From Phytopseudomonas dryadis (lineage in GTDB: Bacteria > Pseudomonadota > Gammaproteobacteria > Pseudomonadales > Pseudomonadaceae): a stretch of 64,000 nucleotides of DNA. Positions 1 to 6,546 of the stretch are shown piece by piece. Position numbers and translations under genes: made by a program. The notes beneath the pieces were generated by a model. It was not told where the DNA came from. It ran no database searches and saw only the letters and a list, made by a program, of their open reading frames with translations. The stretch's first letter is position 1, and every line of letters starts with the position of its first letter. Location: contig NZ_QJUM01000022.1 in assembly GCF_004327355.1 (NCBI RefSeq), positions 1 through 64,000 on the forward strand, in the 5' to 3' direction.

Positions 1-68
1 TGCAGTTGGAGGCTTTCGAGGCGGTCAGCGATAATCCGCAGGCCAAGCTGTCGGCCGTGATCAACTAA
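1..68 (+). CDS. 3' end of an unidentified protein gene (cut by window edge)
   Basis: The window opens inside a reading frame whose codons begin at base 3 and which ends at TAA 66-68. Only 21 residues are visible, ending in LSAVIN, too few to name a family. It runs toward the cupin gene on the opposite strand, so the two converge. That it is coding at all is an inference from an open frame with an ordinary high-GC codon pattern up to a clean stop. Its identity depends on sequence to the left of the window. Confidence 0.4.
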   Translation, partial: QLEAFEAVSDNPQAKLSAVIN

Positions 69-327
69 ACGGCAAACTCAAGTGGCCGAAGCCATGATGA
101 GTTACACCACTTCCAGGGGCACGATCGATTCGAGGTCGTTCGGACAGCCCCCGGGTGTCGCTGCGCTCGACCCGGGCCACGCCCTACGGATGCCTCGAGG
201 TGGCTGGTTGTAGCCTGGGTTAGCCGAAGGCGTAACCCGGGGCTGCGGATTCGAGGTCGTTCGGACAGTCCCCGGGTGTCGCTGCGCTCGACCCGGGCTA
301 CGTCTTGCCATGACCCGATAGAGCGAT
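69..327. other. Intergenic region between convergent genes, filled with repeats
   Basis: About 260 bp without a convincing gene. It contains a 55-bp unit present twice (127-181 and 248-302) with a spacer carrying the phrase TAGCCTGGGTTAGCC, which resembles the TAGCCTGGATTAGCG found near 41986. Short ORFs on both strands here are repeat-encoded and are not called. Confidence 0.6.
127..302. repeat. Two direct copies of a 55-bp intergenic repeat
   Basis: Copy 1 is 127-181 and copy 2 is 248-302. They agree at nearly every position over 55 bp. Each ends in a self-complementary part (CCCGGGTGTCGC...GCTCGACCCGGG) that can fold into a short hairpin. The element matches no coding frame and lies between convergent genes. 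It is probably a genome-wide interspersed repeat of Pseudomonas. Confidence 0.7.
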
Positions 328-660
328 TCATGGCGTCTGCTCCCCGGTGTGCTCCGGGTGCAGGTGCACCGCCAGCCACAGCGCGCCTGGCGAGGCCTGT
401 TCCACTCGATGCGAGACGCCGGCCACCAGGAACAGGTAATCGCCGGAACTCAGTTCGACCACCTCGCCGGCCACGTTGAGCCGCGCCTGTCCCTGAAGCA
501 GCACGACCCATTCATCCTGCGCCTGCAGGTAATCCTGCGGTTGCGCATGGCCTGAACTGACGATGCGCTCGACGACCAGGTTGCGGTGGCTGAGCAGGGC
601 TTCGAAACGTTCGCCCTGGGCGGGCGCCTGGTTGTCGGCGAAGAGGTTGCCGGTGTGCAT
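328..660 (-). CDS. Small cupin-domain protein
   Basis: A 110-residue single-domain cupin, probably a cytosolic small-molecule binding protein or enzyme; its ligand cannot be read from the sequence. The start at 660 (MHTGNLF) is chosen over a longer frame because everything upstream is low-complexity and lies outside the cupin fold. The beta-barrel core is visible as DEWVVLLQGQARL, then a GDYLFL turn and GVSHRVE, where His would be a metal ligand. Several usual cupin His/Glu ligands are not obvious, so metal binding is uncertain. It is the last gene of a minus-strand run that includes the DUF2868/DUF3482 pair; the gap to the preceding 93-residue ORF is only 32 bp, so co-transcription is likely. 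Confidence 0.75.
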   Translation of the reverse strand: MHTGNLFADNQAPAQGERFEALLSHRNLVVERIVSSGHAQPQDYLQAQDEWVVLLQGQARLNVAGEVVELSSGDYLFLVAGVSHRVEQASPGALWLAVHLHPEHTGEQTP

Positions 661-692
661 GGGTCTGCTCTCTGGGTAATGGCACAGGGGGC

Positions 693-974
693 TCAGCGCT
701 TGCCCGGTCGCGGCCTGCCGGCCACCAGAAGGTGGTGGTGCTCGCTGCAATAGAGCTCTTCGTACCAGCCGTAATGGGGGTCGTTGCAGTAGCCGTGACG
801 CAGGCTATCCGGCAGGTGGCGGGTGTCGCTCCTGAAGTCGTGGCGCAAGGCGGCGAAGAGCGAGCCGGGCTGCGGCCAATCCGTCCGCTGGGGCTGTTGC
901 GTCAGGCTGTTGCCGTGGTTCAGCTCGGCGGCCAGAACCCGGGTCAGCTCCGCGCAGAGCAGGTGGTAGCTCAC
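693..974 (-). CDS. Hypothetical 93-residue Cys/His-rich protein
   Basis: Starts at GTG 974-972, which overlaps the TGA of the upstream GTPase gene (GTGA). This suggests translational coupling and decides the start; a longer frame upstream of it is antisense-like Pro/Arg-rich sequence. The C-terminal half is unusual: GYCNDPHYGWYEELYC followed by SEHHHLL, so two Cys and several His within about 25 residues might bind a metal. I do not recognise a family. The tight coupling to the DUF3482 GTPase suggests a related role, but no function is claimed. Confidence 0.6.
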   Translation of the reverse strand: MSYHLLCAELTRVLAAELNHGNSLTQQPQRTDWPQPGSLFAALRHDFRSDTRHLPDSLRHGYCNDPHYGWYEELYCSEHHHLLVAGRPRPGKR

Positions 975-2395
975 GGGGCATCCCCGCTGCCGATCTCGCC
1001 GGCCAGGCGTTCGACCTGCTCCAGGCGCTCGACCTGCTCCAGGCGGGCGCCGGGGTTGAGCGACGACCACTCCGGGTGGGCGCGGGTGATCGACAGCGCC
1101 TGGGGCAGTTTGCCGGTGCGCCACTGGGTGTCTTGCGGCGAGGCCATGCGGATCGCGTGCACCGCCGCGTGGCCGCGGGCTTCCAGGGCCTGCAGCAACT
1201 GTTGCTGGCGCAAGGCGAGCAGGCGCAGCACGGCATCGTCCACGGTCAGCTCGCGCTGGCCCTTGAGCTTGCCTTTCAGGCGCGCGCCGTAGTTGCGCAG
1301 GGTCTGGGCGCCGCCGCCGAGCAGGGCGCCGGCCAGGGCCGCGGTGCCCAGGGTCAGGCCGCCCACCAGCAGGTCGACGCCGGCACCGGCTGCCGCGCCC
1401 GCGGCCATGCCGCCGCCGAGGCGAATCCCCAGTTGCCTGAGGGTTTCCGGGTTGAACAGGTCATCGCCCCAGCGGCCGTCGAGCAGGGGCAGATCGTCGG
1501 CCCTGGCGTCCTCGCGGCGAAAGGCGTGCAGGCGCAGCAGGGCTTCGACGCAGCGCTGTTCGCGCTGGCGCACGGCGTCGCGTAGCTCAGAGATGGCCGC
1601 CTGTTGCTGCGGCGGCTCGTTGGCCACGCTGCGGCGGCAGGCGGCGCAGTCGATCAGCAGCTCGGCGATCAGCCGCTTGCCGCTGCGCTGCCGCGCCAGG
1701 CGTTGCGCCTCGTGGTCGTCGATCAGGCGTTGCAGCTGCGGGCGCGATTTCTCGTGCATCAGCGCCAGGCTTTCATACAGGCGCCGCTCGCCGTCCAGCG
1801 GCGGCGCCACGCTGTCGAAACGCACCAGGGCATGCAGGCCCAGGCGGGCCAGGGCCTCGCGCCAGTCGTCCTCGCGCTGCTGCGGGCTGGCGACGAAATT
1901 GAGCACCGGCAGCAGCGGCCGGCCACACATGGCCAGCACGCTCAGTTCGTCGCGGTACTTGGCCAGCACCGGCTCGCGGGCGTCGATCACGTACAGGCCG
2001 GCGTCCGAAGCCTGCAACTGGCGCAACACCTTGGCTTCCTGCTCGAAACGCTGGCGCGCTTCGCTGCCGTCGAGAAAGCGCGCCAGCCGGGCCGGGCCAT
2101 CCAGGCGTTCGCCGGGGCGATCCAGCTGGTCCAGGTAGTCGAGCAGGGCGATGGCGTCCTCCAGGCCGGGCGTGTCGTACAGCTCCAGCAGCGCGTCGCC
2201 GTCCACCGACAGGCGTGCGCCCTCGACATGGCGGGTGGTGCTGGGGCGGTGCGAGACCTCGCCAAAGCCGATGTCGCGGGTCAGGGTGCGCAGCAGCGAG
2301 GTCTTGCCGACATTGGTGTGGCCGACCACGGCGAGCTTCAGCGCGCGACCGCTCTCTTGTGGCTTGGCGCTTGCGGCTTGTGGCTGTCTAATCAT
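971..2395 (-). CDS. GTPase with DUF3482 C-terminal domain
   Basis: A 474-residue protein of the Era/YeeP-like small-GTPase class followed by a DUF3482 region. The G1 loop GHTNVGKTS lies near residue 25, G3 is YDTPGLED near residue 73, and an NFVASP segment stands roughly where the specificity motif would be, so guanine selectivity is uncertain. A Gly/Ala-rich segment (GGGMAAGAAAGAGVDLLVGG) near residue 330 could be a membrane hairpin. The ATG at 2395 overlaps the stop of the DUF2868 gene, and the pair is commonly neighbouring in gammaproteobacteria. The first dozen residues are encoded by a 7-bp tandem repeat, so the native start could be further in. Near the C-terminus a hexapeptide RLEQVE is duplicated exactly. 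The cellular role of the family is unknown. Confidence 0.85.
   Translation of the reverse strand: MIRQPQAASAKPQESGRALKLAVVGHTNVGKTSLLRTLTRDIGFGEVSHRPSTTRHVEGARLSVDGDALLELYDTPGLEDAIALLDYLDQLDRPGERLDGPARLARFLDGSEARQRFEQEAKVLRQLQASDAGLYVIDAREPVLAKYRDELSVLAMCGRPLLPVLNFVASPQQREDDWREALARLGLHALVRFDSVAPPLDGERRLYESLALMHEKSRPQLQRLIDDHEAQRLARQRSGKRLIAELLIDCAACRRSVANEPPQQQAAISELRDAVRQREQRCVEALLRLHAFRREDARADDLPLLDGRWGDDLFNPETLRQLGIRLGGGMAAGAAAGAGVDLLVGGLTLGTAALAGALLGGGAQTLRNYGARLKGKLKGQRELTVDDAVLRLLALRQQQLLQALEARGHAAVHAIRMASPQDTQWRTGKLPQALSITRAHPEWSSLNPGARLEQVERLEQVERLAGEIGSGDAP
1004..1045 (-). repeat. In-frame 18-bp tandem duplication in the DUF3482 gene
   Basis: Two 18-bp units (1004-1021 and 1022-1039) differing at one base, with a further partial unit, encode RLEQVE twice near the C-terminus of the GTPase. 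Length is a multiple of three, so the frame is kept. Confidence 0.75.
2356..2390 (-). repeat. Heptamer array 1, translated at the start of the DUF3482 gene
   Basis: On the minus strand five consecutive 7-bp units of the form AGCNNCA (AGCCACA, AGCCGCA, AGCGCCA, AGCCACA) lead out of the stop codon of the DUF2868 gene. Because that stop overlaps the ATG of the GTPase gene, the array is read as residues 2-13 (QPQAASAKPQES). It belongs to the same family as the arrays at 8668, 26757, 28404, 51417, 55472 and 56688. Confidence 0.75.
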
Positions 2396-3764
2396 GGCCC
2401 GTCTCCAGCCAGGTCAGCGGCGAGCTGTCGCGGTGCGCTAGTTGCAGTCGATCCAGCGCCTTGTGCCAGTCGTCCAGACGCTCGCTGTCGAGGGTTTCGC
2501 CGGGTGCCGGCGGCAGCAGCCAGATCCGCGTGGCGCCGGCCGAACGCGACAGTTCGGCGAGCAGCGCCAGGCTGCCACGATCCGGCGAGCGTCGCGGGTC
2601 GCAGGCGATGGCCAGGCGCGCCGGGGGAAAGCGGCTCAGCTGTTCGAGCAGGTGCCGGCGTTGTTCGCGGCTGTCGATCACCCCGGCGTCGGCCACCTGC
2701 TTCGGTAGCGCGGGCGGCCAGGGCCGGCGATCATCCAGTTCGATGGCCACCAGCAGCGCGCCCTGGCTGTCCAGCACGGCGCCAGCGCCCGGCACCTGAT
2801 ACAGGGTGTCGGGCGCCGCATCGCATACGCCCAGGCGTTCGCTGTTGGGCAGCAGGCGCTCGCGCAGCAGGCCATAGCCGGGCAAGTCCACGTCCAGTCG
2901 CACGCTGGCCATGCCGGCCCGCCAGCGCCACAGGCACAGCAGCGCCAGCAGCAGGCGCGGCACCAGGCCGTAGCACAGCACCACGCCGATCAGCCAGCCG
3001 GCCCAGGCATGGCGCGCCGATTCCAGCGGCAGCGGGCTGTCGCCACTGGCGCGGATGGTCGCGGCGTCGGGCACGGGGAAGCCGAGCAGGCCGGGCAGGG
3101 CGCCGAGGCCTCGGGTCAGGGCGACGAAGGTGTCGCCGCCGAGCAGGGTGGTTTCCCAGACGAACCCATAACGGCGGGTGGAGAGCAGGGCCAGCAGCAT
3201 CAGCAGGGCCGTGGTCAAGGCCACCAGCCACAGCCCGTGCACGGCCATGCCGAGCAACCAGCGGTTGAGCCGATGGCGTTGCAACAGCAGCACCAGCGCC
3301 GGGCCGACATGCGCGGCGCTGGCCGTGCGCGCGAGCTTTTCGCTGAGCCACAGCCACAGGCGTCCCAGGGCCGCCCGGTGGCCGCCGCCGAGCAGCAGGC
3401 CGAGGAGCCAGCCCGCCAGCAGCAGGACATGCAGGCCGAGCAGGCTGCCCAGGGCCCAGAACACATTGACCGGCGCCTGCCCGTCGCCAAGCGCCGCCAC
3501 GGCGAGCCCGGCACCGCTGGCCAGGGCCATCAGGCCCAGCAGCAACAGGGCCAGGCGCGCCCCTTGCAGCCAGTGGCGCAGGGCCTGGGTCTGGCCGTCC
3601 CGCTCGGCGAGGCACAGGGCGCGGGTCTCGATGCGCGCGGCCAGGTCGCCGCCACTGGCCCGGGCGCGACGATTGGCTTCGCTGTCCTCGAGCAGCCCGG
3701 CGTGTTCTTCACGCAGGCGCACGGCCTCGCAGAGCCAAAGGCGTTGCAGCTTGGGTAAGGCCAC
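2388..3764 (-). CDS. DUF2868 multispanning membrane protein
   Basis: A 458-residue inner-membrane protein. The GTG at 3764 is preferred because GGGAG stands eight bases upstream and the family begins close to this point; an ATG 60 bases upstream lacks support. A polar N-terminus (residues 1-60) is followed by two closely spaced transmembrane helices (around ALLLLGLMALASG and LLGLHVLLLAGWLLGLLLG), a second helical pair near residue 200, further helices near residue 280, and a soluble C-terminal domain with alternating strands that may bind nucleotide (not established). Its stop overlaps the start of the DUF3482 GTPase, so the two form a translationally coupled pair, suggesting a membrane platform for the GTPase (inference). 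Downstream 93-residue and cupin genes may be in the same transcript. Confidence 0.82.
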   Translation of the reverse strand: MALPKLQRLWLCEAVRLREEHAGLLEDSEANRRARASGGDLAARIETRALCLAERDGQTQALRHWLQGARLALLLLGLMALASGAGLAVAALGDGQAPVNVFWALGSLLGLHVLLLAGWLLGLLLGGGHRAALGRLWLWLSEKLARTASAAHVGPALVLLLQRHRLNRWLLGMAVHGLWLVALTTALLMLLALLSTRRYGFVWETTLLGGDTFVALTRGLGALPGLLGFPVPDAATIRASGDSPLPLESARHAWAGWLIGVVLCYGLVPRLLLALLCLWRWRAGMASVRLDVDLPGYGLLRERLLPNSERLGVCDAAPDTLYQVPGAGAVLDSQGALLVAIELDDRRPWPPALPKQVADAGVIDSREQRRHLLEQLSRFPPARLAIACDPRRSPDRGSLALLAELSRSAGATRIWLLPPAPGETLDSERLDDWHKALDRLQLAHRDSSPLTWLETGHD

Positions 3765-3842
3765 GCGATCTCCCGTCGTTGAACACTCTGGGCAGGAGCA
3801 TAACCGTTGCGGCGGCATTGGCAAAAACCTTTGCCGCCTGAT

Positions 3843-3875
3843 GCGCCGCAGCGGCCATGACGCCGCTGCGCGGCC
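3843..3875 (-). terminator. Hairpin downstream of the glycerophosphodiesterase gene
   Basis: GCGCCGCAGCGG (3843-3854) pairs with CCGCTGCG (3864-3871) across a short loop. It follows the glpQ-type stop codon by about ten bases on the minus strand. A T-rich stretch (GGTTTTTGCC) comes only some 15 bases after the stem, so it is a likely but not textbook intrinsic terminator. Confidence 0.4.
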
Positions 3876-3883
3876 AGGCCGGG

Positions 3884-5014
3884 CTAGCGTCCCTGGGGCG
3901 TATCGCGGCCCTGGCGCAGGCGCACGGCGACGTCCGGCTGGTCGATGAACAGGCCGTCGATGCCGGTGGCGAGGAAGGCGCGCAGCTCTGTCTCGATATC
4001 GCCGCGGGCGGCCGGGTCGTCGCCCTGGCGCAGGTCGGCCGGCAGGAAGCGGTTCTCCGCGCGGAAGGTGAAGGGGTGTACCAGCAAGCCGGCGGCATGG
4101 GCGTCGGCGACGAAGCGCGTGGGCTCGCCCAGTTCGTCACTGGCCGTGCGCGGGATGATGTAGCCCTTTTCCGGGCCGACCCCGGCGGCATAGCTGGCCA
4201 CGGCGCGCAGCCCGGCGGGCGTGGCCATCTGCGCGTAGGTCAGCGGGTTGCCCAGCACGGTCTGGTCGTACGGTCGGCCCCTGCCATACAGCTGCACCAG
4301 GCGCAGCGGGGTCAACTGGCTCAGGGCCTTGAGGTTGCTGACCTCGAAGGACTGGATGAACACCGGCGCGTCGGCGTCGCCGTAGCCGTTGCGTGCGAGG
4401 ATCTCCACCAGGCGCTGCTCCATGGCCAGGCCCTGCTGGCTGAAGTGCATGGGGTGCTTGGTTTCGATGTACAGGCCGATCTGGCGCCCCTGGCTGGTCT
4501 GCAGCGCCTGCACCAGGTCGATGATTTCCTGCAGGGTGGGAATCTCGAACTGGCCATTCAGGCGGCTGTTGCCCGGCCGCTCCTCGGGAATGCGCTCGAT
4601 GGCGCGCAGGCGCTTGAGCTCGGCGGCGGTGAAGTCCTCGCTGAACCAGCCCTCGAGTTCGACGCCGTCGACCTCGGCCCTGCGTTTGCGACCGGCGAAC
4701 TCCGGGTGCTGCGCCACGTCGGTGGTCAGGCCCAGTTCGTTGTCGTGACGGGCGAACAGGTGCCCGTCCTTGCTGCTCACCAGATCCGGCTCGATGTAGT
4801 CGGCGCCCTGCAGGATCGCCAGGGCATAGGCGGCCAGGGTGTGTTCCGGCACATAGCCGCTGGCCCCGCGGTGGGCGATGACCAACGGATTGGCGCTCGC
4901 TGTCTGCCGTTCGGTTTGGACCATATCGGCATGGGCCGTGCCGATGCAGAGCAGGCCGGACAAGGCGCTGGCGAACAGGCGCTGGCCGAGCGCGGTGGGC
5001 AGGAAGGAAGGCAT
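3884..5014 (-). CDS. glpQ: Periplasmic glycerophosphodiester phosphodiesterase
   Basis: A 376-residue secreted enzyme hydrolysing glycerophosphodiesters to glycerol-3-phosphate plus alcohol. The start at 5014 is fixed by AGGAG eight bases upstream; a longer frame lacks this site. Residues 1-29 form a signal peptide ending AHA. The GDPD TIM-barrel signatures follow directly: IAHRGASGYVPEHT (catalytic His and Arg), DYIEPDL (metal-binding acids), ARHDNEL, and YIETKHP in the middle. Length and signal peptide match the GlpQ rather than the short cytosolic UgpQ type. It is read alone, with a hairpin after its stop and folA divergent from it 133 bases away. Phosphate or glycerol control is usual for the family but no Pho box was identified. 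Confidence 0.93.
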   Translation of the reverse strand: MPSFLPTALGQRLFASALSGLLCIGTAHADMVQTERQTASANPLVIAHRGASGYVPEHTLAAYALAILQGADYIEPDLVSSKDGHLFARHDNELGLTTDVAQHPEFAGRKRRAEVDGVELEGWFSEDFTAAELKRLRAIERIPEERPGNSRLNGQFEIPTLQEIIDLVQALQTSQGRQIGLYIETKHPMHFSQQGLAMEQRLVEILARNGYGDADAPVFIQSFEVSNLKALSQLTPLRLVQLYGRGRPYDQTVLGNPLTYAQMATPAGLRAVASYAAGVGPEKGYIIPRTASDELGEPTRFVADAHAAGLLVHPFTFRAENRFLPADLRQGDDPAARGDIETELRAFLATGIDGLFIDQPDVAVRLRQGRDTPQGR

Positions 5015-5134
5015 GAAGGAGTCTCCTGGACGGACGTGAAGGGTCAGCCTGCACCGGGAAAGATGGCGATTGCATGACGATCCGGCAAGTTGGGCCTGGT
5101 GTTTCCCGGGCTGTAGCGGGCGCAGGGGCTCTGT

Positions 5135-5140
5135 TATGCT
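5135..5140 (+). promoter_or_regulatory. Candidate folA -10 element (possible leaderless start)
   Basis: TATGCT at 5135-5140 lies only eight bases before the folA ATG (5148). A start of transcription seven bases downstream of a -10 would place the first nucleotide at or next to the A of ATG. No Shine-Dalgarno-like purine run precedes the ATG. The matching -35 is poor, so this is a proposal. Confidence 0.35.
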
Positions 5141-5147
5141 CGCCGCC

Positions 5148-5660
5148 ATGAACGACTCTCTGCCTCTCTGCCTGATCGCCGCCCTCGCGGAAAACCGCGT
5201 GATCGGCCGCGATAATCAACTGCCCTGGCACCTGCCGGCGGATCTCAAGCACTTCAAGGCGCTGACCCTGGGCAAGCCGATCGTCATGGGCCGCAAGACC
5301 TGGGATTCCCTGGGGCGCCCGCTGCCAGGCCGGCTCAACCTGGTGGTCAGCCGTCAGCGCGGGCTGAGCCTGGATGGTGCGGAGGTCTTCACCTCCCTGC
5401 AGGCCGCCCGCGAGCGCGCCGAGGCCTGGGCGCGGGAGCAGGGCGTCGAGGAAATCATGCTGATCGGCGGTGCCCAGTTGTACCAGCAGGCCCTGCCCAT
5501 TGCCCAGCGCCTGTACCTGACCCGCGTGGCTCTGCAGCCTGAAGGCGATGCCTGGTTCCCGGCATTCGACGAGGCCGACTGGCAGTGTCAGGCGCGGATC
5601 GAGCACGCCGCCCTGGACGCCGCGCCCGCCTATCGCTTCGAGACCTGGGGCCGCCGTTAG
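5148..5660 (+). CDS. folA: Dihydrofolate reductase
   Basis: A 170-residue DHFR that reduces dihydrofolate to tetrahydrofolate with NADPH, feeding thymidylate and purine synthesis. Recognisable landmarks in order: LIAALAENRVIG, the substrate loop LPWHLPADLKHFK, GRKTWDS, VVSRQ, and IMLIGGAQLYQQAL. The Asp of the LPADL stretch (in DLKHFK) is the expected catalytic acid. The ATG at 5148 is the only start that gives the usual family length; an in-frame ATG 78 bases upstream would add a non-homologous tail. No ribosome-binding site is evident. The gene is followed 102 bases later by the YitT-type gene on the same strand. Confidence 0.97.
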   Translation: MNDSLPLCLIAALAENRVIGRDNQLPWHLPADLKHFKALTLGKPIVMGRKTWDSLGRPLPGRLNLVVSRQRGLSLDGAEVFTSLQAARERAEAWAREQGVEEIMLIGGAQLYQQALPIAQRLYLTRVALQPEGDAWFPAFDEADWQCQARIEHAALDAAPAYRFETWGRR

Positions 5661-5762
5661 GCGAGCCCCGCATTTGCCTTTGCCCGCTGCCTTTGAGCCG
5701 TGGCGCCCCGCATGCGGGCGACGGCTCGTGGCGTGCGGGTCGATGTCCGAGATTGCCTCGCC

Positions 5763-6410
5763 ATGAATGACACCTCTCCAGATCCCCGCGAAACGGAAAC
5801 GGTAGCCGAGCTGTTCGTTCGCCACCCGCTCTGGGAAGACGCCCTGGCCCTGCTCCTGGGAACCGCCATGGTCGCCCTGGGCATCGCCTTCTACAGCCAG
5901 GCCGGGCTGCTCACCGGCGGCACGGTGGGGCTGGCCTTTCTGCTCAAGTACCTGGCCGGCTGGCCCTTCGGCGCGGTGTTCTTCCTGCTCAACCTGCCGT
6001 TCTATGCCCTGGCGATCTGGCGCATGGGCTGGGCCTTCACCCTGCGCACGGCCTGCGCGGTCGGCCTGGTTTCGCTGCTGGCCGAGCTGACCCCGCAATG
6101 GGTCACCTTCGCCCAGCTCAATGTGTTGTACGCGGCGCTGTTCGGCGGCTTCGCCATGGGCCTGGGACTGTTGATGCTGTTCCGTCACCGCGCCAGCCTG
6201 GGCGGCGTGAACATCCTCGCGCTGTACCTGCAGGAGCGCTTCGGCCTACGGGCGGGGGCGGTGCAGATGGGCGTGGACGCGGCCATCGTGCTGGCCTCGG
6301 TGTTCGTCGTGGCGCCGGACAAGGTCGCCCTCTCGGTACTCGGCGCGGTGGCGCTGAACATGGTGCTGGCGATCAATCACCGGGCCGGGCGCTACATGGG
6401 GGTGAGCTGA
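5763..6410 (+). CDS. YitT family membrane protein
   Basis: A 215-residue inner-membrane protein of the YitT (DUF161) family; function unknown. After a polar N-terminus of about 30 residues there are five or six hydrophobic helices, starting with DALALLLGTAMVALGIAFY and including FGAVFFLLNLPFYALAIW and a final LSVLGAVALNMVLAI. The GLLTGGTVGLAFLL segment is typical of the family. Start at 5763 is the first ATG after the folA gap that begins a polar leader. The gene ends just before a paired repeat (6437-6535) that separates it from the convergent permease gene. Some YitT members are annotated as transport-related, but nothing here identifies a substrate. Confidence 0.85.
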   Translation: MNDTSPDPRETETVAELFVRHPLWEDALALLLGTAMVALGIAFYSQAGLLTGGTVGLAFLLKYLAGWPFGAVFFLLNLPFYALAIWRMGWAFTLRTACAVGLVSLLAELTPQWVTFAQLNVLYAALFGGFAMGLGLLMLFRHRASLGGVNILALYLQERFGLRAGAVQMGVDAAIVLASVFVVAPDKVALSVLGAVALNMVLAINHRAGRYMGVS

Positions 6411-6436
6411 TAGCGGCCTCGGGTGAAATCACGGAT

Positions 6437-6535
6437 TTGTAGGAGCGCCGCCTCCGGCGCGAATCGATAGCTGCAGCTCCCAGACATCGGTGTTGTCCGC
6501 ACCATTCGCCGCGAGGGCGCGGCTCCTACAGGCCC
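6437..6535. repeat. Paired REP-type inverted repeat between convergent genes
   Basis: TGTAGGAGCGCCGCCTCC at the left end faces GGCGCGGCTCCTACA at the right, with GGCGCGAATCGATAG and the mirrored ATTCGCCGCG inside. This is the twin-REP layout common between Pseudomonas genes. It lies between the ends of the YitT and NCS2 permease genes, where it could also stop transcription from both sides. Confidence 0.75.
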
Positions 6536-6546
6536 CAGCAACGTGA

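Noticed and set aside
1604..3268. Long plus-strand frame of 554 codons
   Set aside because: It is antisense to the DUF3482 and DUF2868 genes and has no recognisable domain.
4137..6188. Open frame of 683 codons on the minus strand
   Set aside because: It crosses the opposite strand of folA and the YitT gene and another frame of glpQ, all with clear protein families on the competing frames.
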